Assembly (NCBI RefSeq): GCF_003627955.1
Contig: NZ_RBWS01000005.1
Location: forward strand, 62,001 to 126,000
Origin: Sphingobacterium puteale
GTDB taxonomy: Bacteria; Bacteroidota; Bacteroidia; Sphingobacteriales; Sphingobacteriaceae
Direction of reading: 5' to 3'
Length of the DNA: 64,000 nt
In this document: positions 26,690-35,973 of the stretch, one piece after another
How the letters are laid out: each line of letters opens with the position of its first letter
How positions within the stretch are numbered: position 1 is the first letter of the stretch
Made by a program: the position numbers and the translations under genes
Notes under the pieces: generated by a model
Told to the model about the DNA's origin: nothing
Databases searched by the model: none
Seen by the model: the letters and a program-made list of their open reading frames with translations, nothing else

Positions 26690-28087
26690 TTAATTTCGGT
26701 TTCCAGTTTCAATTTCCTTTAATGGCATAGGGAATACAAATATTATATTCGGCATACCCTGAATCCATCTTTTCATGGCGTACCATAGCTGGCCTTCGCC
26801 CAAAAATTCCCGTTGCGACTCCCGCATAATATATTCCATGGTCAGATATGACCAGTGCGCATTGTTCCGGATACGATGATCTCGTAATTGATTGATATAT
26901 GATTGGGCTTGTTGGTCATCTTTTCCGAGGTAACATTCGGCCAGTATTAAATACATCTCAGAAAGTTTGATCATCGGCATTTTGGGGAAGAACTTATCTT
27001 TATTGTCCACCTTATATTTGATAAAGGAACCGTCTGTGGTCGAGAACCATTTGATATAACGGATATCATCATTATTCGCCTCATACAGTTGCGCTACATT
27101 TGCGAAAGGTAAGAAAGCCAAGGTTGTGGTGCCTTTGTCATCTGTATGCGAATAATGAATTTCGGTCGTAAAATCGGAAAGCTTTTTGTTACGCAGTGAA
27201 AAAATATGCTCATCTGAGAACAACATATCAATTTCCTTCTCCGATTTATCCACACTGGCAAAATCCAAAAGTCTAAATCTTTGTGATTCTACAACCTCCT
27301 TAGCATATTTGATCGCATTGTTTTTATCCCCACGCATTAGACTTACACGGGCCAACAGCGCTTTGACTCCATATAGATTAAAGCGGGCTACATATTTGTC
27401 GGCCTCGTTTTTATTGACCATTTCGTAAGGCTTTACTTTCGTAATCGGATCGTTTGCCAGGTATTTTTCGGCAGCTTTAAGATCGTCAATAACCAATTGC
27501 ACATTTTCCTCTACAGTATAAATTGGTGGCAATGAAACACCAAACACCAAATTGTATGGAATTCCTGATGCTTTTGGTGAAGCGACGACATCCGGACAGA
27601 ACATACGCATCAGATCACAGTGCAGGTAGGCTCTAAGCGCGTAGGCTTCACCCAATATCTGATTTTTTAGATCAGGACTTAATACATTTACATCTTTATT
27701 AGCCCATTCTATAATATTATTGGCTCCGCCAATGGCACTGTACAACTGGTTCCATATTTTTGCAATGATTACCTGTGAGCCGGCATCTTTATAATCATAA
27801 GCCCTAAGTTTAGCATACCTGGCCGCAACATTATTGGTACCATAATAATCTCCCATTAAATCCATCACCTCCATGCTCAACTTTTTTCCATAGAGGCTCG
27901 AATCCGCCATTTGGCTATATACACCCGCCAGGGCTTCCTGGTAACCCTGTGGTGTACTAAAAAGTTTTTCCTGCGTTACTTTATCAGCCAATTCTACATC
28001 TAGCCATTTATTACAGGCTGACAAAAAGAATAAAGCCCCTAGTAGTAACACAAGTTTTAGTTTCATCAGAATAAATTGTTTATTCAT
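26690..28087 (-). CDS. RagB/SusD family substrate-binding lipoprotein (locus 1)
   Basis: 465 residues with lipobox FLSAC. The SusD-like fold is recognised by the N-terminal block around GYQEALAGVYSQMAD, the TPR helices (LRAYLHCDLMRMFCPDV) and the C-terminal segment MIKLSEMYLILAECYL. It also has LRDHRIRNNAHW and the terminal AMKRW block. It forms the lid of the SusC channel and binds ligand at the surface. It follows SusC by 10 bp. An ATG eight codons in is an alternative start. Confidence 0.93.
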   Translation of the reverse strand: MNKQFILMKLKLVLLLGALFFLSACNKWLDVELADKVTQEKLFSTPQGYQEALAGVYSQMADSSLYGKKLSMEVMDLMGDYYGTNNVAARYAKLRAYDYKDAGSQVIIAKIWNQLYSAIGGANNIIEWANKDVNVLSPDLKNQILGEAYALRAYLHCDLMRMFCPDVVASPKASGIPYNLVFGVSLPPIYTVEENVQLVIDDLKAAEKYLANDPITKVKPYEMVNKNEADKYVARFNLYGVKALLARVSLMRGDKNNAIKYAKEVVESQRFRLLDFASVDKSEKEIDMLFSDEHIFSLRNKKLSDFTTEIHYSHTDDKGTTTLAFLPFANVAQLYEANNDDIRYIKWFSTTDGSFIKYKVDNKDKFFPKMPMIKLSEMYLILAECYLGKDDQQAQSYINQLRDHRIRNNAHWSYLTMEYIMRESQREFLGEGQLWYAMKRWIQGMPNIIFVFPMPLKEIETGNRN

Positions 28088-28097
28088 ATCTATTTCT

Positions 28098-31000
28098 TTA
28101 GAATGTCAGATTAAGTGCCAGCGAAAAGGTCTGGGCATAAGGATAGATTGTTCCTCTTTCCATTTTTACTGTGGAAAAACGAAACAGATCGTTACTAGTC
28201 AACATAATACGGGCACGTTCCAGCTTTAGATTCGTCAATACATTGGCAGGTAGATCATAGGTCAACGTCAGGGTTTGTAATCTTAGGAAATCATTCCTTT
28301 GCACTAACCTTGTCGTTTGGTAAGGCGGTTCTGTATCATCGATACGTTTATACAGAGCAATGTCGCCTGGGTTTTTCCAGCGCTCGTAAAGTACGCGTCG
28401 GTCTGCGTTAAAGAGAGGATTGGCCCCTTCAACCTTTTGCGCCAATGTTGAATTATAAATTTTACCACCATATTCATAGGCCAGGATGAAATATAAATTG
28501 AATCCTTTATACAGTAGATTGGACTGAAAGGTTCCCATCCATTTAGGGTTCATATCCCCTACAATAATTTTATCTTTCGGATCATAATCAAAAGTTAGAT
28601 CGCCGTTTAATTTCCGGTAGATTTCATTACCAGTCATTGGGTCGATGCCCAGAGATTCAACCACCATTAATGCGCTCTGCGATCTTCCTGCCTGATAAGT
28701 ACGTAATGGCTTAGGTCCAGTAACATTATCTTTTTTACCAGCCTCTTCATTCATTGCCTCTAACGCATTGGAGAGGTGCTTGATTTTGTTTTTGTTTGTC
28801 GCTGCTCCCAATGTAAAGTTCCAGTTGACGGGATTTTTTCCACGAAGGACATTAAAGCGTAAACGCATATCCATCCCCCTATTTTCCATGGAACCTAGGT
28901 TTTCGGTATAACTCAAAAATCCGGTCGAAGGTGCGATATCAATTGGCAGCAACAAATTTTGGGTTTGCTTGATATAAGCATCAATATTTAAAACGAGCAA
29001 GTTTTTGAACATTGTCAAGTCTGCACCGATATTATTCTGAAGTGTATTTTGCCATTTCAACGCAGGGTTACCGTACCCTAATAATCGAGCACCATAATAT
29101 CCATTATATTCATATAGCGGATCATAGCCATATTTGGTCAATGCCTGATCTGCTGAAAAATTAACAGATCCAGTACTACCTACTGAAGCCCTGACCTTAA
29201 GGGTCGCATCACTATCCCACCACTTTTCACGATCCGCATTCCATGCAACACCGGCAGACCAGAAAGGTGCAAAACGCGATTCCCGTCCAAAACGGCTGGA
29301 ACCATCAGTACGAAAGGAAAGATCGACAAAATAACGATTTTCATAACCTACATTGGCATTAAGGAAAAAACCGATCATCTTTGACTTATCAAAATAGCCC
29401 TTAGGGCTGGTATTTTCCTTAAACTGCTGTGCATATTGGATAAAGTTCATATTATCGCTCAAAAAGCCAGTAGCTGTGTATCCTTCTCCAACGGCAGAGG
29501 TCGTTACCGCATTCGCGCCAATACCGATATTCGTGGTAATTTTATCCATGAATATCTTATTATATGAAGCAGTAACGGTACCATCAAAATTCAGGTCATC
29601 CTGGTCATAAATCTCATAGCTACCTTTTTTATCCGATTCGGTTTCCCGATCGAATTTGGAAGAGAATGGCGAGGTATACTTCTCGGCCTTAGCTAATTTT
29701 TTGCTTAAAGAAGCCCGTCCTGTGACCCGAAAATTAGGGTTAATTCGCCAATCCATATTGAAATTGTCCTGAATTTCCGTGTAGCGATTGAAATCTTTAT
29801 TGGGCAAGAAAGCGTCAAGCATAGGATTCAATGTGCTATTAAATTCGTAAAAACGAATGACATCCCCGGTCTGCCTGTCGTAAATGCGGTCAATGGGATT
29901 TTGTTTGGCATAAGTATCAAAAGTCCCATAAGGAGAATTGAAACCTTTTACATTATTGACAGAAACATCGTTTCGGATCAAAAAATCTTTCCTTGGGTAG
30001 TAATTGAAGCTGACATTGATACCATAACGATCACGGCCAGATTCCTTCATCACCCCTTTATCTTTATCGTAATTCAAATTGACACCATAACGAAAACTTC
30101 GGTCTCCCCCTTCAACAAAAGCATTATAGCGTTGATTAACACTGGTTGTAAGCGGTTTAGATAACCAGTAGGTATCCACTCCCCTTTCAACTTCCGCCAG
30201 TCTGTCGCTATATTTAAGATCTAGAAGAATCTGTTCTTCACGGCTATTGGTCCTACTGGTATACAAACCAGCCAATCGTTCATACTCAAGTTTCTCACGG
30301 GCACTCATCAGATTATAGTCCCGAAGATCAGGCACGGACACATTCGAAGTGGCATTAAAGGAAACACGAACTGCCCCCTCTTTGGGTGGAATCGTTGTGA
30401 TCAGAATGACGCCATTGGCGCCTCTCGACCCATATAAGGAAGTAGCAGATGCATCCCGCAAAATCACAAAAGATTCAATGCGGTTCATGTCCAAATCATA
30501 GATCCGCGTTGCAGACACTTCGATACCGTCAAGCAAATATAAGGGGCCATTTGGATTACTTCGTGAATCATCCGCGCTGGAACGTAAATCAAAACCATTT
30601 TCTCCCCGTATAGTGATCTCAGGTACTCGGTTTGGATCGGAACCGAAGTCTAAATTGGGTGTTGTCCGCACTGAAGGGTCAAATGCATTGAGCGCCTGCA
30701 TCAGATTCAACGACCCTACTTTTCTCAGGTCTTCCCCAGATACAACGACCTGAGACCCCGTTACACTTTGTTTGGTCCGGCTAAAATAACCTGTCACAAC
30801 GACATCACTCAATTGCTCGTGCGACGATTGCAGCTTGATCTCATATACTCCCGATTTAGCTGTTAAGACCTGTACATGTTTTTTATAACCGACAAAGCTG
30901 AATGTAGCTTCTTTTCCGTCAACCGATGTAGGAAGATTAAACTCACCTTTTGCATCAGTAGTAAAAGAAAGATCTTTGCTAAATACAATTGAAACACCCG

Positions 31001-31496
31001 CCAGCGGTTTTCCATTATCATCTGTGACTTTCCCTCGAATTCCTTTTTGGATAAGCGTTTCTTTGGTTTCGATGATCCGTTCATGCTTTGGCAATAGAAC
31101 AATTGTATTTTCTTCAATCCTATAATTAAACCCTTTAGCTGCCAATATCTCCTCCATGGCTTTGGACAGGGGAGCGTTCTTCAGATCAACAGAAATACTA
31201 CTTTCTACATCCAGCATTTTGGAATTATAGAGAAAGCCATATCCGGTTTGCTTGGTAACTGTTCGCAGGGCATCCTTTATTTTCACCCGCTGACCTTTAA
31301 GGGTCACTTGCTGCGAATAAACCGAAGCACTTAAGTGCAACAGCGGAACAAAGGTCAAAACTCCAGTTAATTTCATAATTCTCCAGACTTTTTGCGTCCT
31401 CAGGCGATTGATATCCGATATATCGTTCGGAGAGGACAAATGAATACGGCAAAGCCACCTTGCAAAAGGAGCTTTTTTATCCGAATAGATTTGCAT
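28098..31496 (-). CDS. SusC/RagA family TonB-linked outer-membrane transporter with STN domain (locus 1)
   Basis: 1132 residues. The signal sequence is around the internal Met41 (MKLTGVLTFVPLLHLSASVYS); the long N-terminal form is usual for this subclass but a start at Met41 is possible. The STN domain (about 67-140) is followed by CarboxypepD_reg (about 150-225, GKVTDDNGKPLAGVSI), the SusC plug motif (LYLLDGIEV, ILRDASATSLYGSRGANGVI) and a TonB barrel. The STN domain and the linked FecR/sigma pair indicate surface-signalled self-regulation. It imports a large ligand with SusD. Confidence 0.94.
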   Translation of the reverse strand: MQIYSDKKAPFARWLCRIHLSSPNDISDINRLRTQKVWRIMKLTGVLTFVPLLHLSASVYSQQVTLKGQRVKIKDALRTVTKQTGYGFLYNSKMLDVESSISVDLKNAPLSKAMEEILAAKGFNYRIEENTIVLLPKHERIIETKETLIQKGIRGKVTDDNGKPLAGVSIVFSKDLSFTTDAKGEFNLPTSVDGKEATFSFVGYKKHVQVLTAKSGVYEIKLQSSHEQLSDVVVTGYFSRTKQSVTGSQVVVSGEDLRKVGSLNLMQALNAFDPSVRTTPNLDFGSDPNRVPEITIRGENGFDLRSSADDSRSNPNGPLYLLDGIEVSATRIYDLDMNRIESFVILRDASATSLYGSRGANGVILITTIPPKEGAVRVSFNATSNVSVPDLRDYNLMSAREKLEYERLAGLYTSRTNSREEQILLDLKYSDRLAEVERGVDTYWLSKPLTTSVNQRYNAFVEGGDRSFRYGVNLNYDKDKGVMKESGRDRYGINVSFNYYPRKDFLIRNDVSVNNVKGFNSPYGTFDTYAKQNPIDRIYDRQTGDVIRFYEFNSTLNPMLDAFLPNKDFNRYTEIQDNFNMDWRINPNFRVTGRASLSKKLAKAEKYTSPFSSKFDRETESDKKGSYEIYDQDDLNFDGTVTASYNKIFMDKITTNIGIGANAVTTSAVGEGYTATGFLSDNMNFIQYAQQFKENTSPKGYFDKSKMIGFFLNANVGYENRYFVDLSFRTDGSSRFGRESRFAPFWSAGVAWNADREKWWDSDATLKVRASVGSTGSVNFSADQALTKYGYDPLYEYNGYYGARLLGYGNPALKWQNTLQNNIGADLTMFKNLLVLNIDAYIKQTQNLLLPIDIAPSTGFLSYTENLGSMENRGMDMRLRFNVLRGKNPVNWNFTLGAATNKNKIKHLSNALEAMNEEAGKKDNVTGPKPLRTYQAGRSQSALMVVESLGIDPMTGNEIYRKLNGDLTFDYDPKDKIIVGDMNPKWMGTFQSNLLYKGFNLYFILAYEYGGKIYNSTLAQKVEGANPLFNADRRVLYERWKNPGDIALYKRIDDTEPPYQTTRLVQRNDFLRLQTLTLTYDLPANVLTNLKLERARIMLTSNDLFRFSTVKMERGTIYPYAQTFSLALNLTF

Positions 31497-31557
31497 ACTT
31501 TTGGTTAAGAGTTAGTTAATGAACACTATAAATTCTGTAGAGGCTAGCTCCAATTTT

Positions 31558-31579
31558 AGTCCCGATTGCCGTCGGGACT
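31558..31579 (-). other. Hairpin in the fecR-SusC gap
   Basis: AGTCCCGA (31558-31565) pairs with TCGGGACT (31572-31579). A T run follows on the plus strand. On the coding strand the core reads CGACGGCAATCG, almost identical to the core in the other fecR-receptor gap (10966-10993). Confidence 0.65.
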
Positions 31580-31649
31580 TTTTCTTTACTTTTCTGTAGA
31601 TAAATCTTTTACATATTTTTTTTGTTTAGGTTATTTGACATAATTGTTG

Positions 31650-32840
31650 TTAGTTACTATTGCTGTTCGTTTGGGAAACGACCACTTTTCTTCCTTTTAT
31701 TTTAAATTCCAATTGCTGCGAAGCGCCCAAAATATTCAGGACTTCCTGTATACTTTTCTTCTTCGGAATCATCGCGTCAAAAACACAGTTGCTATAATCC
31801 CCATTTTCAAAAGAGAATTCGATATCATACCAACGCGCTAGAACCTGCATAATTTCGGTGATATTATTATGATCAAAACAAAACATGCCCCCTTTCCATG
31901 ACAGCAGGGTCTCCGGGTCCGGAATCCGACCAACTTTCAGTCCGCCTTGGCTTTCTTGCCATACTGACATTTGCCCAGGAAGTAGCTGTACTTGTTTTCC
32001 TCCGGCAATTACAGCAACACTGCCCTCAAGCAAGCCCGTTTGTACAGCATCATTTTCAGGATAAGCATTGATGTTAAAATGGGTACCCAGCACTTTGACC
32101 GTTTGCTGTCTGGCATGGACCAAAAAAGGTTTCGTTGGATTTTTGGCTACCTCAAAATAGACTTCGCCCGTGATGCTTACATCTCTTGTGTGCTGAGCAA
32201 AAATTGCGGGAAAGCTGATAGAAGATTCGGCGTTAAGCCAAACTTTGGTTCCATCTGAAAGTAAAACAGCGAACTGTCCACCTTTAGGAGTACTGAGGGT
32301 CCGTTCGCCCGACTTTTTATCCGTAGCAGGTAATCCCCGGGTATTGAATGTCATCATTCCGTTGGTATCGGCAAAAACATAGCTATTTTTTACCCCCGAT
32401 CCAATACTGCTATCCAAGTTAATAATCCGGCCATCTTCCAATTCCAGAATCGCTTTATCCTGTCCAGGGGCAATAACTTCTTGTCGAGTGCTTGTAAAAA
32501 TTCCGGCACCTTCTTGAATTCGCTCCAAAGCAATCCAAAAGCCAGCGATTATAACTACAGCAGCTGCAGCTGCCCAGCGGACGTACAATCTACGTAAGCG
32601 AACCTTCTCATTTCTGATACCATACTTCAATACCGAAGATACCCGATCTAGAATAGCATGCTGCTCCTCGGTTGTTTCCAAAGCTTCCTCCTCCTCAAGC
32701 TCCGCTAAAATCAATGCGCGCAATAAAGCGGAATCTTCTTCCAACTTGAAAAAATCCAGTAAATGCAAGAGTTCACCCTCAGAAGCTTTGCCTGTAAGAT
32801 ACTTGTTGAATAGTTCCTTTAGATTCGTTTTTTCTTTCAA
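31650..32840 (-). CDS. FecR family anti-sigma factor (locus 1)
   Basis: 396 residues. The cytoplasmic N-terminal helices are followed by a TM helix (about 88-105, WAAAAAVVIIAGFWIAL). The periplasmic FecR domain (about 185-285) has LSTPKGGQFAVLLSDGTKVWLN, GEVYFEVAKN and VLGTHFNI. A DUF4974 domain (about 320-390) ends the protein. It should sequester the adjacent ECF sigma and relay a signal from the STN domain of the downstream SusC. It lies 110 bp after the sigma gene and 153 bp before SusC. Confidence 0.94.
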   Translation of the reverse strand: MKEKTNLKELFNKYLTGKASEGELLHLLDFFKLEEDSALLRALILAELEEEEALETTEEQHAILDRVSSVLKYGIRNEKVRLRRLYVRWAAAAAVVIIAGFWIALERIQEGAGIFTSTRQEVIAPGQDKAILELEDGRIINLDSSIGSGVKNSYVFADTNGMMTFNTRGLPATDKKSGERTLSTPKGGQFAVLLSDGTKVWLNAESSISFPAIFAQHTRDVSITGEVYFEVAKNPTKPFLVHARQQTVKVLGTHFNINAYPENDAVQTGLLEGSVAVIAGGKQVQLLPGQMSVWQESQGGLKVGRIPDPETLLSWKGGMFCFDHNNITEIMQVLARWYDIEFSFENGDYSNCVFDAMIPKKKSIQEVLNILGASQQLEFKIKGRKVVVSQTNSNSN

Positions 32841-32950
32841 TTGATTAGGTCCTTTAATAGCTAATACGGACTGCTATTAAAAAGTACCTAATAGAAAGTT
32901 AACTTTTTTTTAATATGGAAGAATTGAGCTCATTGTAGTAACATCCATAT

Positions 32951-33529
32951 TCAGTAACTGCGCCATAATATGGTAAAGGCAATTGCGATCCAATGCCCCA
33001 AAAAGGGGAATTCTTTTTTTAAAACAGCGTTTGCTTTTGTCAAGTGATTATTGATCGTTGATTTGCTGATCCCCATCAGCTCAGCTATTTCAGCATAGCT
33101 TTTGCCTTCCAATTTAAAAAGTACATATACTTGCCTACATTGTGGAGGCAGTTGATTGATCGATTGCATCAGACGTTCTTCGGTCTGTTTGAAGATAATA
33201 TCTTCCTCCACATGTCCGTACAATTCCGAATAGCCCCGTACAAACTCATCTTTATACCGCTCATTGATGCTCAATTTCCGAAAGTGATCATACACAAGGT
33301 TCTGCGCAATAGCAAACAGATAGCCTTTAAAAGGTCTATCAATATCTATCTGTTCTCTTTTTTCCCAAATTCGGAAAAAGAGATCCTGTAAAATTTCCTC
33401 GGCGACATACTCACTTCCCAATAAACGGATCAGTCGACCCAATATCTTGGGGCTATAGATCTTATAAAGTGCATCGAAAGCATGATAGTCTCCTTTCTTC
33501 AAAAGCATTAAATGCTCCCGTTCTTCCAT
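32951..33529 (-). CDS. ECF RNA polymerase sigma-70 factor (locus 1)
   Basis: 192 residues from the ATG giving MEEREHLMLL. A longer frame would start at a TTG at 33622, but that codon lies inside the promoter -7 box, so the shorter form is preferred. Region 2 has AEEILQDLFFRIWEKR and YLFAIAQNLVYDHFRK. Region 4 has LEGKSYAEIAELMGISKSTINNH. It starts the locus-1 operon and, with the FecR protein, should control SusC/SusD expression. A hydrophobic C-terminal tail resembles that of other FecI-type factors of this phylum. Confidence 0.92.
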   Translation of the reverse strand: MEEREHLMLLKKGDYHAFDALYKIYSPKILGRLIRLLGSEYVAEEILQDLFFRIWEKREQIDIDRPFKGYLFAIAQNLVYDHFRKLSINERYKDEFVRGYSELYGHVEEDIIFKQTEERLMQSINQLPPQCRQVYVLFKLEGKSYAEIAELMGISKSTINNHLTKANAVLKKEFPFLGHWIAIAFTILWRSY

Positions 33530-33619
33530 ATCACAACTAAGACTATTTCTGCTTAACATCTGTATTTTTACATAGGTTCCAAATGGATGAAAGGAACATA
33601 CTTGCAGCCATTTGGTTTT

Positions 33620-33650
33620 CAAACTTAGATAAATTTGCCTTTATATACAA
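33620..33650 (-). promoter_or_regulatory. Promoter of the locus-1 sigma gene
   Basis: On the minus strand a TTG (33648-33650), a 20-bp spacer and TAAGTTTG (33620-33627) fit the Bacteroidota consensus. Transcription should start near 33613, which excludes the TTG start at 33622. Confidence 0.65.
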
Positions 33651-33825
33651 TATCTAATTACATCACAGACGAAACAATCGAACTATGGAATAAGGTACAA
33701 TTATTCATGAGATGCTTCCTAGCGAACTATCGCATCTTCGATGGGTTGATATTTATCCTCATCTTTGTAGCGTAGCCTTAATAATGATCGTTATATTATT
33801 ATCAAAATAATTAAAACCAAATTTT

Positions 33826-34521
33826 ATGAAGCAAAGGATAACTTTATTTTACACCATTTTATTCAGTATTTTTCTATTTTCCGGATGCAAAAAAGAAGAT
33901 AATTACGATGAGCTTTCTAGACTGGCGGATCTCAAAATTCAGGAAGCGGTAAAACTTACTGAAAATCTTTCTTGCAATGATCTGAAGGAATGCCGTATTG
34001 ACACACTTTATTATACCTACGTACCCGTACATCCGAGCTTCGAGCAAACCTATAATAAATTACTTGCCGAGGCCGCAGATCTTAAAGAGAGAGCACAGAA
34101 AGTATATAAAGGACCAATTATTTACAACACGAGCGTAGCCCCTAATTATCTTCCACCCCATTTTGGGATACGTTGCATCGCCGGTAAACTGAAAGTCGCT
34201 TCGGCTAGAGATCTGGAATTATCCGAAATCAATCAACGATTGGCGGATCTGCTCCCCAAATTGCAGACATTTTTTGATGACATTCCCTGCAACGACCCAA
34301 GTAAATGGCACATTGCCACCTTTCGTAAAGACTGTGAATTTATCTCCATATTGTATACGGACAAAGAAAACTTTGCTGAGTTTGGAAATATGGCAGAACA
34401 ATATAATCATTTGGACAATGCCAAAAGAATACTGGACAAAAGCTTAAATTGTAGTGAGACAAATGAAAAACCGGCTAAAGGTGTGATCTGTGAAAATGGC
34501 AAGCCTAAAGTAACGTATTAA
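33826..34521 (+). CDS. Lipoprotein with internal duplication, unknown function
   Basis: 231 residues with lipobox LFSGC (Cys21). The mature protein holds two similar units of about 90 residues. The first runs from LADLKIQEAV through LSCNDLKECRI to IRCIAGKLKV. The second runs from LADLLPKLQT through IPCNDPSKWHI to VICENGKPKV. Each unit has a CND motif and ends with a Cys about six residues before KV, so paired disulfides are likely. It lies alone on the plus strand between two SusC/SusD loci. I do not recognise a family. Export as a lipoprotein is well supported; the role is unknown. Confidence 0.8.
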   Translation: MKQRITLFYTILFSIFLFSGCKKEDNYDELSRLADLKIQEAVKLTENLSCNDLKECRIDTLYYTYVPVHPSFEQTYNKLLAEAADLKERAQKVYKGPIIYNTSVAPNYLPPHFGIRCIAGKLKVASARDLELSEINQRLADLLPKLQTFFDDIPCNDPSKWHIATFRKDCEFISILYTDKENFAEFGNMAEQYNHLDNAKRILDKSLNCSETNEKPAKGVICENGKPKVTY

Positions 34522-34635
34522 TTTCTCTTAAAAGATTATAGAGCCAGTTTTTGGGCTTGGACTTGTATAAAATAACAACATGCAAAAGCCGTCTAAGTTT
34601 GTGATAGCGGTTAAAAACTATTCGACGGAGGGCAC

Positions 34636-34683
34636 AAACTAGCCCATGTAACTTTTCACAAAAAGGTATACATGGGCTAGTTT
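34636..34683. terminator. Bidirectional terminator between convergent genes
   Basis: A 15-bp perfect stem, AAACTAGCCCATGTA with TACATGGGCTAGTTT, has a T-rich flank on the plus strand. It lies just after the stop of the BACON lipoprotein (minus) and downstream of the duplicated lipoprotein (plus). Confidence 0.85.
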
Positions 34684-34685
34684 TA

Positions 34686-35969
34686 TTATTTAGTTACTGT
34701 AACAACGATATCGTCGACAAAAATACGGTTAACGGTAGCTGGCCAATTACCAGCACGCTGATCAAAAGCGCCACCCAATAACCAAATTTGAGTCTCCGCA
34801 GTAGCTCCCGTAACAACAAAAGAATAGGTCGCCTCTGGAGCTTGCCATGCAGCTCTGCACGATTCTAAATTCGAATTAGGAGTTGCAACGTTCATCACAT
34901 TAAATTGGCTCACACTGACCGTTCCTGGTCCTTTGACACCAACATTGAGTAGATGATGATCACCAGTGGCATATCGCACAGCTTTGAAGGTAACCAACAG
35001 ATTTTTTGTACGCTGTACATTGGCCAGCTTCGGCGAAATTAGATCGCCGCCGTAGTTCGTACGTCCTAATTTAATAAAACCCGGTCGCGCATAAATCGAT
35101 GCATAATTACCGCCACCTTCCGTCGTATTGATCGTACTGGTCCAGCCTTTGGCCAACTCTTCGGTACTCCATAAAGCAATCCTGGTTTCGCCTGACGTCG
35201 CATTAAAGATCTCGCTTCCATAAGTCAGCCAGTTAAAGTCCTCCTTAAGAACGACATCGCCCTCTACCTGCAATTTTACACCTTTCTGATATACAGCTAG
35301 CGGAGATGCCTGTTGCACGTCGTCTAAAAACAACAATAGATTTGCTGTACGCTCAATGTCGGTATTTTTATTTACTGTGATTGTTATTGGAGTATCGCCC
35401 TCACCTTCCATAGGAGCAACATTCACCCATTCAGATTCATCTTCCAAAGCGACTTTCCATTTCCCCGTAGCGCGGAGAATATACTGCCCAGTTATACCAG
35501 CTTCCAGAACTTCCAAACGGTTGGATATGCCATCTATTTTTAAATAGGGATCTTTCACCTGTCCTTGATCTGTGGTTCCTGCCTGCTCTACCTTCAGCAC
35601 GTTATTTTGTAACTTTCCATCTAAAGTAAAAAACAAAGTCAGTTCACGCGCTTCGGGATCGGTATTTTTGTGAACGGTAACGGTAAATGTTCCATTTCCA
35701 TTCCCCTCCATTGGATCTATTTTAACCCAGTTTTCTTTTCGGAGGGGCTCAACCTTCCATTTGCCAGTCGCCTGAACAGTGTAGGTTTCAGATACACCAT
35801 TAGCCGCAGCGGCCAATTTTGATGGGTTATCTTTTAGTGCAAAATCACCATGTACCGCAAGATCGTCTTTACAGGATGTTAGTATCATTATCAAACTAAG
35901 ACAAAAGACAACTATTGATTTTGGAAGCGTATCCAATTTGTAATAATTAATCGTATTCATGAATTCCAT
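34686..35969 (-). CDS. Surface lipoprotein with two BACON domains and a C-terminal beta-sandwich module
   Basis: The start is placed at the ATG giving MEFMNTINYYK, which avoids overlap with the upstream gene; the protein has about 427 residues. The lipobox is ILTSC. Two BACON-type domains follow, each with a TGKWKV core (ATGKWKVEPL and ATGKWKVALE) and the matching ends FTVTVHKNTD and ITITVNKNTD. The last about 200 residues form a beta-sandwich-like module with FVDDIVVTV at the end. BACON domains serve as spacers in surface glycan-binding proteins. It ends the locus-2 operon and is probably a surface ligand-binding protein. Confidence 0.83.
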   Translation of the reverse strand: MEFMNTINYYKLDTLPKSIVVFCLSLIMILTSCKDDLAVHGDFALKDNPSKLAAAANGVSETYTVQATGKWKVEPLRKENWVKIDPMEGNGNGTFTVTVHKNTDPEARELTLFFTLDGKLQNNVLKVEQAGTTDQGQVKDPYLKIDGISNRLEVLEAGITGQYILRATGKWKVALEDESEWVNVAPMEGEGDTPITITVNKNTDIERTANLLLFLDDVQQASPLAVYQKGVKLQVEGDVVLKEDFNWLTYGSEIFNATSGETRIALWSTEELAKGWTSTINTTEGGGNYASIYARPGFIKLGRTNYGGDLISPKLANVQRTKNLLVTFKAVRYATGDHHLLNVGVKGPGTVSVSQFNVMNVATPNSNLESCRAAWQAPEATYSFVVTGATAETQIWLLGGAFDQRAGNWPATVNRIFVDDIVVTVTK

Positions 35970-35973
35970 AATT

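Noticed and set aside
33530-33622. N-terminal extension of the locus-1 sigma factor
   Set aside because: It would start at a TTG that lies inside the predicted -7 box and gives residues atypical of ECF factors.
33780-33815. Fur-box-like AT-rich palindrome (AATAATGAT...ATTATTATC) before the duplicated lipoprotein
   Set aside because: The match is loose and the region is nearly all A/T, so chance is likely.
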